From Phytophthora quininea (taxonomy: Eukaryota > Oomycota > Peronosporomycetes > Peronosporales > Peronosporaceae), in the NCBI GenBank assembly GCA_011947345.1, contig JAAVTG010000581.1, positions 496,001-560,000 on the forward strand: DNA of 64,000 bases. The letters are read 5' to 3'. Both the position numbers and the translations under genes were made by a program. Positions 21,643-32,697 of this stretch are shown one piece after another. The number at the start of each line of letters is the position of its first letter. The stretch's first letter is position 1. A model generated the notes under the pieces. It had not been told where the DNA came from, made no database searches, and saw nothing but the letters and a program-made list of their open reading frames with translations.

Positions 21643-22993
21643 ACTTGTTCACCATGCGTTGCCATCTTCGGACGCAAAGTTTTGGCACCGTAAGATGTGG
21701 TGTATAATGCCATAACGTAGAAAGTATCAACGTATTAACCAGGAGGAGTCGGCCCCGCATTGTCCTTGCCCTGCGTCCCCAGACAACGAAGCGGCGATAA
21801 AACCTCGTGTTGAGCTCTGCCAATAATCCGTCGTCTGTAACTTGTTGTCCAAATGGGATGCCAAGATATTTTACAATGTCCCCTTCTTGAAGACAACGGA
21901 CACCGGTAAATTGGGGACAGCGCCCTTGTTTATTCAACGCCATGAGCGCTGATTTGTGAAGATTTAATCTTGCTCCAGATCCATCACAATAAATTCGAAC
22001 GAGCTCCAGTTGTTGGCGAGTGCCAGTCTCGTCGCTAGCAATTAGCGTTGAATCGTCTGCGAAGTAAAGTCCCGTGACCTGGTGGTTGTTCGAGGCTCGC
22101 ATCCCGAGGTGGGGTTTTGAGCGAATTAAATTTCCGAGAGGTTCGATGCACAGTAGGAACAAGAGCGATGAGAGTGGATCGCCTTGTTTAACACCTCTTG
22201 TGACTTGCAATGGATCGAGGAGGCACCCATTCAGAAGGAGTGAAGCTACTGGCTTATTGTAAAGCATTTTGATCCACGAGATAAAGTGGTGCTTAAATCC
22301 AAACTTTTTCAGCACGCGGAATAAATATGACCAATTCACTCGGTCATACGCTTTTTCGAAGTCCAAGAACAGAGCGAGAGCTGGCGAGTTCGTTATTGTA
22401 GCTAGATGTTGGAGATCGGCCATCGATCGAATTTGGTGATGGAGGAGCCGGCCTTTTACGAAACCTTTCTGGTCTGCGTGTATAATCTTGGGTAAAATTT
22501 GTTGTAGGCGATATGCCAATGTTTTGGAGAGAATTTTTACGTCTACCTGCATCAACGAGATTGGACGATAATTGCCAGGGTCACTTCGACTTCCTTTCTT
22601 GTGTAGCAGTGTAACACATGATTTACGTTGAGATGGCAGAAGTATCCCTCGTTCCAGTTGATACGTGAAAACTATGGTAAGAATTTCAGCAAATACGTCG
22701 GGAGCGACCTGATAAAAGGCCGCCGTTAGGCCATCTGGCCCTGGAGCGGAACTTCCCTTCATGTGCTTGATCGCTTCCGCCAATTCTATGGGTGTGATTG
22801 GATCGTCAAGTGACGCCGCTGTTTCCTCGTCGATCGGATTATGGATCGTGTCTAATAGAGTAATTTGCTTAACGTCGTCAACGAAGGTGTGGTCTGAAGG
22901 ACTATATGGATCGGCGAATATTGTTCCCCAGTGACTTCGAAAGCCTTCTTCAACTTCATGAGGATCAATCGACACTTCACCAGTTGGCATGTT
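21524..22993 (-). pseudogene. LINE 1 reverse transcriptase
   Basis: About 490 open codons with the classic order of non-LTR reverse transcriptase blocks: SSAPGPDGLTAAFY, NYRPISL, KGFVKGR, LFLDFEKAYDRV, GVKQGDPLS and the catalytic YFADD, then KYLGIPFG. In the genuine ORF2 it is fused to the endonuclease upstream. The join is broken by a one-base shift in a T run at about 23040, after which the frame reads ELLRSVPITEV into this domain. Confidence 0.93.
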
Positions 22994-24180
22994 CACTTCA
23001 GTAATCGGTACTGACCGGAGTAATTCCTGTGGGCGACGAAAAAAGCACTCGATGAATGCTCCATTTGGGATGCGTGAAAATCGAAACTCGAGTCTTGTTG
23101 CAGTCTAAGCACATGGTCTTTACGTTCCAAATATTGCGCCTTCGCTGACAGGTATTGTTGTTCTGTCAAATTTGTGGGATTATCCACAAACGCTCGCATA
23201 TACAGTTCATATTGTTCACTCGCAGAGCGGAGCCCTTGGTCTTGTTGTTGTTGCATCACAATTTGCAGGGACTGTAATTGACTGCGAATTCGTCTTTTCC
23301 ACCCTTCCCAAGCCAATCCCGGATTGGATGCGTGTTTTGCTTCATCTAGAAAAATCATCGCTTCTGTCGTAATTGCTTGTTTCACCAAAGGACAATCTAG
23401 CATTCGGTACGGAAGTCTCCAGTATCCTGTACCTCTGGCTCTGGGTTTATCGCTGAGACGAACACTATGTGCCAGGTGATCGCCCGAGTGGGGTGCTTGA
23501 AAGTACCGAGCAGACCCATAGAACCGAGTCATGAAGTGATCGGAGATTAAGCAATAGTCTAGTCGATTTTTTCGTGGTGGAGGACCAGTGTATACCCGAG
23601 TCTGAGGGTGGTGTATTCTCCAGCAGTCCACGACACGAAGATTTGTCATCCACTCTAGCAAAACCTGCCTTGTATGCGAATGTCTGGATGTCGCTACAGC
23701 AGAGTCAGTGATTGGATCTAAAGTTGCGTTGAGATCACCAAGGATCCAGTGGGTGTCCTCGTTGGTAAATTGTCGATTAGCGAGGCTTTCGTAAAACCTG
23801 CGGTTGTCTTGAGGGTCGACGGGGGCGTACACGTTATGGATGAACAGGTTCTTATCTGCTACTGTGACTCGGACAACTAAATACCTCCCAGGTATCGTCA
23901 TGTCTTTCATTTCTGTCGCGGTTTCGAAGCCCGGGAAGTCGCTATGAAGTATCGTTGCTACACCTCCACTTCGTGGTAGTGTTGTCGTTGGTTGACTGGC
24001 GTTATTGTCGCTCACAAAGCATTTGTTGAGGAACGATGCTTGTAATAAAAACCGAAATTTTGCGAGGTGGTGCATGTCTTTAAACTTGGTTTCTTGAACG
24101 CAGCTTACATGGTAGTTTGAAAGTGTTTTGGATATCAGTAAGTGACCGTTTTTCTTCAACCCGTTAGTGTTGACGGTCAA
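22993..24180 (-). pseudogene. LINE 1 endonuclease domain
   Basis: About 395 codons of AP-endonuclease-like domain: ILTVNTNGL at the start (the frame opens slightly upstream of 24180), CVQETKF with the catalytic glutamate, GDLNATLDP, RLDYCLIS and SGDHLAHSV with the terminal histidine. It nicks target DNA to start reverse transcription. The frame is terminated by TGA at 22993-22995 because of the shift noted for the reverse transcriptase. Confidence 0.9.
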
Positions 24181-25160
24181 GATGTTAACGTTGTTCCAAC
24201 GTTTTGTGTTCTTAGCAATCTATCGGAAGTGACCCAGCTTCTAGGTTGAGCTGATTGCCATCACGCGTCAATCGAAGTACAGCCGTATCGTTGGGGAACC
24301 AGTCTTCTTCACTTCGAAGAAGGACTAGCGTTGTCATGATGCTGTTTTCCCACTCTTGAGTAGCTAATTGCTCCAATATTTTTCCTCCAATCGGTGCTCG
24401 CAGCAGGGCTAGGAGTACGTTGGGGTGGAGTAGACGAACGTCGGCTGCAGGAATCCAAGGAACGTGAGAGTTTGCGAGCTTTTGAATCCAGTAATCCTTG
24501 TTGAAAAGACTGGAGCCACAGTCAACAACAGTAGCTCAAAGAATGCAAGCGCCTTAGACCTCTCGAGCAGGTTGTTGGGGTTGCCAAATTTGGTCGCAAG
24601 TGGGCCTATAATTCCCATGAAATCGCTCCGCGTTTTGGTAGGTCCATGCCAGTGATTTCCATCCACTTCTTGCTAAAATTTGCTCCACGCTTTGACGTGG
24701 ACACCTGAATGCATCTGTACCACAGGTGTATGCTGGCAAATTCATCAATCAAAGTCGACTTCTGGCGCATTAGCTTCGATAGCTTCAGCGAGAAGGCTAG
24801 TCGGTTTTTGGCTATTTGCTTCCAGATATCTTCCGCGTTGGGCGACGTGGACAGTAGTCTAGAGTCTTTTCTGGTTATCGCTTCTGGAAGGTCTTCATTA
24901 TCGCGAGTGAAGGTCTGTAGTGACTCCTCAATGTCGGTTTTCATCGCTGGAATCAGCTCACGTAACAGTACTGGGTTCGTTGACAGTTTAGCCTTGCCTT
25001 TTTTCTTTTCATGGTAAAGGAAAACTCACCACTGTTGGTGACTTGTTCGGATGGCTCCACTCTCTTCACCAACAGTTGGAAGCCTTTGTCGACAGATTCC
25101 CTATCGCTGATTGTGCGGCATTCAACCTCTGTCTCAATATCGGCAAGATGGTTCCAGAAA

Positions 25161-26381
25161 TTAGGGAATGCCAGGTTTCCGCGGACGGAGTTGGAGGGGG
25201 CAGGAACGCCTACTTTGCAGACGCTTCGGGGGACTTTTAAACGCTTCATCCACTGATTGTGTCGGACTTGAAGGCGCCGAGACATCCGTGACAGAAAAGT
25301 CGATCGATAGGTCGAGCTGATGTTCCTCTGGGTCTTCTCTGTTTTGATGAAAGAGATCGGGCTCACTGGTGACTTTCGACGTTGGAGAGGAAAGCACAGG
25401 TTCGCGGGAGCGTTTGTTACCCAAGTGGTGATGTTGTGGGGCGCGGTCGCTGGTAGTAGTAGTGTTATTTTTCGTAGCTCGGAATGGTAGCTCGCTCATG
25501 TCAATACATTGCGGGGAGATCTTATTTGGCTGCAAGTGATAGAACTGAGGCGGCACGTCCTTCCCTTTCGCTGCATACATCGTTCCGTCTAAAAGAATCT
25601 GGTTGCACACAATTCCTTTGACCAGCAAAGCTTTCGGACAGGTGCGGCCTGCCACGAAAAATCTCAGGATTCCGGAGGACACCTGAGTCGTGTGACCGAG
25701 AAAGGTGGCGTTGTAGTACAGAGGTCTGCAACCCATGTACACCAGGGCTTGGAAAATCTTCCTCGCCGTGGATTGGCTGTGAATACCCATGATGTCGATG
25801 AAGTAGTCGTCGGACAGAGGGTCGCATTTCTCAAACTCCAGAATCTTCCCGAAGAGCAGGCACTTTTGTCCTTCCAACTTCTTTCTCGCCTCTTTCGAGT
25901 CGACCTGAAACATGATTTGGTTTCTCGGCAACTTGTGGAGGTACACTATCGCGTGTTCTTCAAGCAGTTGACGAACGACGGAGTTGTCGTCTATCAACTT
26001 TAGGTTGGCGATGATCTTGGGACGTGACAACGTTTGCAGATTGCCCGCGAACGTAGCTCGAACGCTGAATAGCGCATCTCGAACAGGACTCGGTTGGGCA
26101 TTTTCCGCTAATTTTAACAGTTGGTCTGGGTCGATGACACCTTTCGCGTAGGCTTCTCTAATGAGGTCAAGGCAGTCCTCATCAGCAGCTACATTGCCTG
26201 GTTGGTCTTCCTCGTGGCCACGTCCATCCTGGCGGAACTCTCGTCCTCCTCTAAGGAGTACACCGATGGAGATGCCTTCAGCGGAGGGGGCGTTTCGGGG
26301 AGTTTCGCGTTGGCGACGCTGGTCGTGAGGGGCTGCATCAGGTGGTCCGTGAGCAGGTTCCCGCTCGGCTTCGACGTCCAT
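25161..26381 (-). CDS. LINE 1 ORF1 protein
   Basis: A 406-residue open frame located 5' of ORF2 in the element, with ATG at 26381. It has a polar N-terminus (MDVEAEREPAHGPPDAAPHD), a middle part with alternating hydrophobic segments that could form an RNA-binding fold (for example FVAGRTCPKALLVKG) and a charged, Ser/Pro-rich C-terminus. I do not see a CCHC knuckle. The assignment rests on its position in the element; by family knowledge ORF1 products bind the element RNA. The frame is intact although ORF2 is not. Confidence 0.7.
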   Translation of the reverse strand: MDVEAEREPAHGPPDAAPHDQRRQRETPRNAPSAEGISIGVLLRGGREFRQDGRGHEEDQPGNVAADEDCLDLIREAYAKGVIDPDQLLKLAENAQPSPVRDALFSVRATFAGNLQTLSRPKIIANLKLIDDNSVVRQLLEEHAIVYLHKLPRNQIMFQVDSKEARKKLEGQKCLLFGKILEFEKCDPLSDDYFIDIMGIHSQSTARKIFQALVYMGCRPLYYNATFLGHTTQVSSGILRFFVAGRTCPKALLVKGIVCNQILLDGTMYAAKGKDVPPQFYHLQPNKISPQCIDMSELPFRATKNNTTTTSDRAPQHHHLGNKRSREPVLSSPTSKVTSEPDLFHQNREDPEEHQLDLSIDFSVTDVSAPSSPTQSVDEAFKSPPKRLQSRRSCPLQLRPRKPGIP

Positions 26382-26581
26382 GGGAACACTCAAAGTCGGA
26401 GACGGGGACTTGGGCGGTTCGTGTCTTCATAGCCAGAAAACTCTCGCATGGGAGTGCTCGCTGGCATCTTTACGAAGGCGGGTTGGGGGCGGTGGTTTCA
26501 GGTCTCAAGTGAGTCGAAGGCTGCAAATTGAGAACGACTCCCGTGGTAAAGTGTTATTGTTGAGTCTTTTCAAGCCGCTGG

Positions 26582-27009
26582 TCATCTTGGGGTGGAAATG
26601 CCTCTTGAATTTTTAGGGTTCTTGAGCTTGTATACTTTCTTGAATTTGCTGTAGAGCAGCCATTTCGGGTCATCACGCGGCAAAGTCTTTGAGTTTGAAC
26701 CCCGGAAGAGCACTTTCGGGGTAGCTCCTTTAGCAACCCCGGCATTGGCGGCAGCTTCCGCACGTAGCATCAAAGGGCGATCGCCCTTCGTCATTGACGG
26801 TAGTGCTCGCTCTTCGTCGTCTTGATTGGCGTGCGTGGAGTTTCGTCCACCGCAGACTCCACCTCTGACGTCCTCAGAAATCGTTGGGAATAATCGGCGC
26901 CTTCTTCCTCTTCTTGAATTGTTGGTGCTGCTTCGAGGTCAACTGCTGCAATGTTGTTGATTGCTGTCATGGTAGCCAAGGTGACAAGACAAGCGAGGCG
27001 TAGCAGCAT
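26582..27009 (-). pseudogene. RxLR effector, family 2 copy 2 (frameshifted)
   Basis: Near-identical to the intact gene at 10590-11018, with signal peptide and RFLR. It has a missing G near 26841, an extra A in a run near 26685 and a four-base instead of five-base C run near 26701. The frame ends after 72 residues. It is separated from its ankyrin partner by LINE 1. The copied flank ends at 27229, where unrelated sequence leading to the transporter gene begins. Confidence 0.85.
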
Positions 27010-27486
27010 GCTTTAAATGGAGCGTGCTTTAGCGACTGAACTGGATTTGCTGTTGGGAAGAGCAACGCTTACGAGATTACGAGATTTACGAGTTTATGCA
27101 GACCGGGAATGGATGATCGTCGCTCGAAAGATGCAAAACAGCACGTACTGCAAGATGGCAGGTTCAAATGCTGTTGGAAGGCGAGAATGAGCACTTGCAA
27201 CGACTTCTTGATTGAACGCGTGCCAGACGCGTTTCGGTCCCCGCCATGGCCTCCTCAGTGGCTGTACCAATCTTGAACTGAGAATTTCCTGCCCCTGGCT
27301 CTCCTAGCACCAATTGTACTGACTATTCCTTCTAGAACCCTCGACATGCTCTACCGTGAGTTACTACTCTGGCGTCGACGCCTTAAAGTGCGCACCGCTA
27401 GTGCACTTCCAACAAATGCAAGCTTGAATTACGAGCCGACTGTATTGAACAGAATTGAATCCGGTCCTCGAGTCCAGGCCATTTCC

Positions 27487-29081
27487 TTAGTCCTGCTCAT
27501 CTTCCTTCTCCATCTTGCTCGATTGCACCGGAGAGTGCTCAAGCAGGTAGCTTCCATCCGTCGGTTGGTTTTCATCTGCACCCATGGCCAATGAAACAAT
27601 CACCGTCACGATCGGCGGAATAATGAGCGCCACGATGAAGGTGATCATGCTGCTCTGCGAGTAAAGACCCTCGGGCAACACGAACCAGTTAAAGCCGCCG
27701 ACAAATTTGCCTTGCGCAATGACGCCGCAGATGAAGATGGTGACGAGACCCGCAGCACAGCCAGCCAATGCACCAACTCGAGTCGCTGGCTTCCACATGC
27801 ACAGCAGCATCGGCCCGACCGCAGACGAGCACACCAAGTCAGCGATCAGGAACAGGTTCAAAATGTTGTATTGGTGGTAGGCGATCACGACGGCAGGCAC
27901 ATTGAGCAGAGCTACAAGCAACACAGAAAATTAGCATGCCCAACAGTACCGGTCGAATGGATTTAAACTTACCGCAGATGATACGCGCGTGCAGCAAGTT
28001 TAGCTTAGGGAAGACCGCAGTCAGCTCGCCGACAATTCCCAACTGGAGCGAATCCGCCGCACCACTTGACATCATGGCGATGACGATGATGATCAGCACT
28101 TCCCAGCCATGCCCCATGTCCATCAGAATAGCGAAGAAGTACACGCCGTCGGGATACGCCAAGTAGGAAACCATGCCGGCGATAGCGAGCGCCACCGTGA
28201 AGAGGACCATGATGACACAGCAAATGTACACCGCTTTGCGAACGGTGGCGTCGTCGTGGGCAGCAAACACTCGCTGCCAAAAGCTTGTGAAGAAGAGCTC
28301 GTTGGCTGACACAGCGATCACCAGAGTCACGAGCGTCTCGAAGCCATCAACGGTGAAGGCAGCGACGTTGGTCTTCGACCAGGCACCGTCGGGAATGGAG
28401 ACGTGGAAGCACATGGCGACGCACACAGCGGCGACCAAAATCACAGCACCGATGCCTTGCCAGACGTCTGTGGCCAAACTGGCACGCAGACCACCGACCA
28501 AGAGATAGACGTTCGTAAGCAGCACGACCACCAGCAGCGGGACGATCGGATGTGCGTTAGGCGACATCATGACTGTGAGCTGCACCACACACGTCAACTC
28601 AGACGCTAGCGAGATGAACTGGCTGAAGACAGCGATCAGCGCCACGTAGGCCTGCATGACGTAGCCAAAGCGCTTCGAGATGACCTCCGTCATGGTGAGA
28701 TTGTCGCCAATGGCCGACCGCATGTAAGGGCCGGCAAAACCCAAAGCCAACATAGCTGACGCGCACGAGAGGGCGTACCCGATGACGCCCCACGATCCAG
28801 CATCGACTCCAATCTCCGGGAAGGTGAACAGAGCCGACGACCCCATTCCAGCAGCAAAGAAGCACCAGGCTAGACGCAGAGCACTCGTCGAGTTCTTGGC
28901 ACTAAGGAAAAATAATGTTAAGATGAGAAAATATACTGATCATAGCAACATCATTGTGGCCATACCTGACGAAGTTCTTGATGCTGGTGACGTCCATCGT
29001 TCGACTGACGATGACGGCGTAGATGGCCACGGCAGTCAAAGTGGCGATCATGACGCCGTAGGTGACTCCACTTGCTAGCAT
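27487..29081 (-). CDS. Sodium:solute symporter, inferred thiamin transporter (copy S1)
   Basis: Three exons by visible splice sites: 29081-28966, 28901-27973 and 27911-27487. Introns are 64 nt (28902-28965) and 61 nt (27912-27972), both GT-AG. The 489-residue product starts MLASGVTYGVMIATL and has about 12-13 hydrophobic spans, with SSS-family features such as GGLRASLATDVWQG and FWQRVFAAHD. The C-terminal tail is acidic. The SSS family includes DUR3 (urea) and fungal DUR31. The nucleotide leader carries a TPP riboswitch (29229-29324), so the most likely substrate is thiamin or a precursor; that is inference from regulation, not from residues. The gene sits in the plasma membrane if it behaves like its family. 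The frame is intact throughout. Confidence 0.88.
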
Positions 29082-29087
29082 GTTGGG

Positions 29088-29152
29088 CTATAGTTCTCGG
29101 ATGAATCAAATATTAGTCAAGTTGGAACTATGAGAGCAGATTGAACACGTAC
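29088..29152 (-). promoter_or_regulatory. Putative 5'-UTR intron of S1, downstream of the riboswitch
   Basis: On the minus strand, GTACGT at 29152 and CTATAG at 29088 bound 65 nt with a branch-like CTAAT inside, only 6 nt before the start codon. The S3 leader has an equivalent 60-nt candidate. In fungi and algae TPP riboswitches act by choosing leader splice sites, so this is the probable output of the switch. Not proven from sequence alone. Confidence 0.5.
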
Positions 29153-29228
29153 TTTAGATCTGGAGACGACAGCACCGCGGATAGCACATCGAGAGACATC
29201 ACAAACGTCAACACAACAGAAACCACAG

Positions 29229-29324
29229 CAGTCCCTCCGCCGGTATGAACCGGATCAGGTTCTAAGGGTCTAATCTCAGCCGGTCAGCGCATGGAACTCG
29301 TCCATGACTGGCATCGGCACCCTC
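29229..29324 (-). promoter_or_regulatory. TPP riboswitch (THI element) upstream of S1
   Basis: On the minus strand the core follows the TPP aptamer consensus: GAGGGTGCC opening P1/P2, a variable P3 arm, GGCTGAGA (CTGAGA at 29274-29279, pyrimidine-sensing), ACCCTTAGAACCTGATC and then GGTTCATACCGGCGGAGGGA closing (pyrophosphate-sensing helices and P1). It lies 147 nt 5' of the transporter ATG on the same strand. A second copy with compensating differences is at 58497-58593. No tool was run; the match to the conserved bases is by eye. Confidence 0.93.
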
Positions 29325-29852
29325 GCTGGTTGCACGTCAGTCTTTACAAACCCCAACCGGAGGCAAAAAATGGATCAAAGAGAGGAGGGGTAAGTACCGG
29401 AACGGAGACCGTGGGAAGTAGGCTCTTGGTTTGGTTCTTGCGGAGCTCTTGAGTCTCTCGAGACGAATTCGCAAATGAGACTTTCTGCGACTCAGCCAGC
29501 CACACTGGCGGGTGAGATTTGTGCACGCGCTGGAGAGCAACTGGCACCAAGCCCATGTCGACAGTCATAAATTGACCTTTTTCCTACCCTATATGGATGG
29601 CACATCACACTGGTCAACACCTCTAGACGCTTCAACGGCACTCATTGCCTCAAATTTACCACATTAACTTAGCTGTACCTTGGCCGAGCGAGCAATGTAC
29701 AGCGACTCGACTCATGTGATACTGCAAGATCGCGCAAGAAGCTTCCCCACTTGATAGTCAGCATGACAACGACAACCTGTCGCTAGCACTTGTGACACCA
29801 TCCTCATGCAGAGATTACCATGTCGGGCTACAGCACCACGTCCAGCTACACT
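29325..29852. other. Promoter region of S1 up to the duplication boundary
   Basis: No recognised coding sequence. It should contain the transcription start of the S1 transporter transcript, 5' of the riboswitch. It ends abruptly at 29853, where the inverted arm begins. Confidence 0.45.
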
Positions 29853-31393
29853 GTGTCGGGTTTAGCTGGCAAATGACCTTCAACCGGACGCAGATCCCAT
29901 TCATCCAGCAGCCCAACAATTGCGTCGTTAGAATTGACGGCCGCCGCCTCCAACGCGCAGTGGATATCGTGCCCCAAAGACTCCCCCACGGCTGCTTCTT
30001 CATGGTCTCTAGCAGCAGCTTCACGATCTCCACTTGGTTACACATTGCTGCTTTGATCAGCGCAGAGCCAAGTCTACTTGGTGTTGTATCAAGAAGTAGC
30101 ACCTCCACCACAGCAGCATGACCATTCATCGTAGCAGCTCCCAGCGCGTTCTCGACCGCGTCGGAATCTGTGCCAACCTCAGGAAGCAGCAACCGCACAA
30201 TTGAGCGTGGCCATTTGCCGCTGCGGCGACCAAAACTCGACCATTGTCCTTGGACGTCCCCAACCCCAGCAACATCCGAACCACTCCGGCGTGGCCTCCA
30301 GTAGCAGCCCTCTCCATCAGCCCTGTCACGTCGTCCAGCTCGCCACTCTCCCCAGCAACAGCGCCACCGTCTCGACGTGTCCATTCTCCGCAGCCTCGTA
30401 CAGCGCGTTCCGAATCGACAAGGACTCTCCGGTTGGGTTGAACACCCACGGAATCATCGTCATGACCACAGCGACGTGGTTGTTTCTTGCCGCAGCCTTC
30501 AGAGCGGGAGGCAGAGCGAATCTGTCCTGGAACCTTTCCCACAGAACTTGGACAACGTGGGCGTGGCCATTAGCTGCAGCAAGTTGCAGAGCTTCCCTGA
30601 ATTGCAGTGGTGTTGGTACCTCTTGAGCAGCCACTGGACAGCGTCCAAGTGGCCGTTGGCGGCAGCTCCGTTCAGAGCCTTCGTGGAGCAGCCTTCCCTG
30701 CGGTTTGTACGCAGCCACTTGAGGATGTCCACTCTCCCTCTGTCGGCAGCGCCGTTCATGGCGTCGACCGTCCACGGACGACAGTGGCCGTAGATCTGCA
30801 CCATCAGCTGGAGGTCCAGGTAGGCGGCAGCGTCGATCGTCCTGGGCAGCAGGAAGTCCGAGATGAGCTGCGAGACGTGGGGAGGGTCTGCAACTTGGTT
30901 GGAATCAGCAGCAGCGCCGTCAGAAGCACAGGAGGCGTCTCCATCGTCGGTCAGGAGGAATGTAGTGGTGGTGGTGGCGGTGGTGGTCCCCGTAGCAATT
31001 GGGTTGAGGAGATTCCGTCGCTCGATTCTAGCAAATAGTCCCGTGAATTGCACAGGAAATACCGACGACATATCCAACGCGTCAAAAGCGTCAAAACTGT
31101 CCGAGTTCTCATTCCGCAGCGATGTGTGCACTTCTCGTACTCATGGTCTGCAGCAGCCTCGTCCTCGTCCTTCTCCTCTTCGTCAGTACTTTTGACCCCA
31201 CGACTGTGTTCGTGAATGCGGCGATTTCGAGCGTTCGCTTGCTCCAGGTGTCTTGCTTTCTCGCGCGCTTCTCCTCCCTCGTCAACTTGGCAGAGGAAGT
31301 GACGGCGCGCGCAGCTTCAAAGTCGTCATTTGACGGAATGAAGCGGCCGTCCGGGCCATGACTGCGTAAGAATGTCTTCTTCTTCGGTCCCAT
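29853..31393 (-). pseudogene. Ankyrin-repeat gene, copy A3
   Basis: Mirror copy of A2. The start MGPKKK is at 31393; the last residues are cut off at the arm boundary (29853). It has its own breaks: a C lost near 30206, one G fewer than A2 near 30356 and a five-G instead of four-G run near 29990 (minus strand). The shared frame break of the family lies near 30602. Confidence 0.65.
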
Positions 31394-31764
31394 TCGAGTT
31401 CCGACAGCTACGGTGCATCCCAGCCCGCAGGAAAAATAATAGCCAATTTCATAATGCTTTTTTACCTGTGTTTCCAATTTACAGGTGCAAGCTTTTGTGT
31501 CTACAAGTACACGTAGTTGTCGAAGAATCCCCGACGCTTTCTGCGGACGACAGAATCGGAAACTGCAATGGATGTCGAACCTACGGTAACAAAACTGCGC
31601 GAAGAGACCCAAGCTTGTTGATCAACAGCAAATTCAAATTCAGGCAAACGTATAGGCAAAAGAAGCCTCGTCATGAAAATCGCTCCGCTCGCAGCAGCTA
31701 AGTTAGTAGTATCTGGCGTAGGGGAAGCCCTGCTGCTACATCAGCACTTACTTAAACAAAATAC

Positions 31765-31974
31765 TTAGAAGTAATATCGTAATCTGTAGCCGTCCCGTTG
31801 AGCTTGAGCACTCGACAAACCCACAAACCACGGCGTGGCTACTGCTACGAGGACGACAAGAAGACGTATAATCTTCGGCGAGACTCCGTGACTTAAGAAA
31901 TAGGTCGGGTTTGTCGTTTTCAAGGGTGAACGGGGTTTTCGCAAAATGGAGAGCTTTCGTGAAACTATTCGCAT
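31765..31974 (-). pseudogene. RxLR effector relic, mirror of 17758-17967
   Basis: Same leader and decayed signal peptide as the left-arm relic, again with ATA where the start codon of effector family 6 would be. Nothing downstream remains. Confidence 0.6.
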
Positions 31975-32226
31975 TTGGGGTTCTTTGGCGCAAAATGAGG
32001 AACAGCTTTGCTGAGTGCCCGCGAAAGTGTAAGCGTCACATCCTCACAGTAGGATCGGACAAGCAGCCGTGAGTTCCGTGGCGAGCCCTTCACTGACGTT
32101 TCCCTCTCAGCACCTGCACCAAACTCGCCTCTGTCGCCACCTGAAGTGTCGACGGGGAAACTATTGCACGGTTGAATTGTTGCAGTTACTTGTTTTGAAG
32201 GGCTTCTCCTAACGTTTATCCTGCTT

Positions 32227-32697
32227 CTATGCTTCCTTGAGTTTGTGGGTCGTCTTGAGTTTCACCAGGATAGGCTCCCTCTTTGGCTTGAATGATTTCT
32301 TGAACTTTTTGGGGTTCTTTAGCTTGTACGCTTCTTTGAATTTGCTATACATCAGCCATTTGGGGTCGGTACGAGGCAAATTTTCGAGTTCTAGCACTCG
32401 GAAGTACGTCCTCGGCGTATACCTCCAACGGAGCGCTGCTACGGCTGACTCCTCTCCAATTTTCGCCACTTTCTTGCTGGACGTCGCCATGGAAGGCATC
32501 ACTCGCTCTTCGTCGTCGACCGCGTTTGTTTTAATGCCGCCGCTCTCTTCTTCTTTCTCAGTGTCCACTCTCAGGAATCGTCGGTCGCCCTTGTCACCAT
32601 GATGATCAAACTTCGCCATAGCGCTGGCTTGAGCACCTGCATCTCCGATCAAAGCAAGTGCGGCTACTGCTGCGAGGACGACAACATGGAGACGCAT
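32227..32697 (-). CDS. RxLR-dEER effector, family 4 copy 2 (intact)
   Basis: A 156-residue protein: signal peptide (MRLHVVVLAAVAALALIGDA, cleavage near residue 22), RFLR at 40-43, VDDEER at 60-65, then a basic linker and the shared module ENLPRTDPKWLMYSKF at 105-120, followed by a lysine-rich tail (KNPKKFKKSFKPKR). It is the only family 4 copy whose frame is whole; copies at 17036, 44664 and 54615 are broken. It forms a divergent pair with effector 3 at 33688 across ~1 kb of shared intergenic sequence. The basic tail could favour nuclear or RNA contact, but this is speculative. Confidence 0.92.
   Translation of the reverse strand: MRLHVVVLAAVAALALIGDAGAQASAMAKFDHHGDKGDRRFLRVDTEKEEESGGIKTNAVDDEERVMPSMATSSKKVAKIGEESAVAALRWRYTPRTYFRVLELENLPRTDPKWLMYSKFKEAYKLKNPKKFKKSFKPKREPILVKLKTTHKLKEA

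Larger units (their letters stand above)
20056..26535 (-). mobile_element. LINE retrotransposon 1 (near full length, decayed)
   Basis: A 6.5-kb non-LTR element on the minus strand bounded by an 11-bp target duplication. In element order it holds an ORF1 (26381-25161), a spacer with further broken frames (24.4-25.1 kb), then ORF2 with AP-type endonuclease, reverse transcriptase and a cysteine/histidine C-terminal region. It was inserted between an ankyrin gene and effector 2, as comparison with the unbroken unit at 9.0-11.0 kb shows. ORF2 is frameshifted at least twice, so this copy is unlikely to be active. No poly-A tail is evident at the 3' end (20056). Confidence 0.9.
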
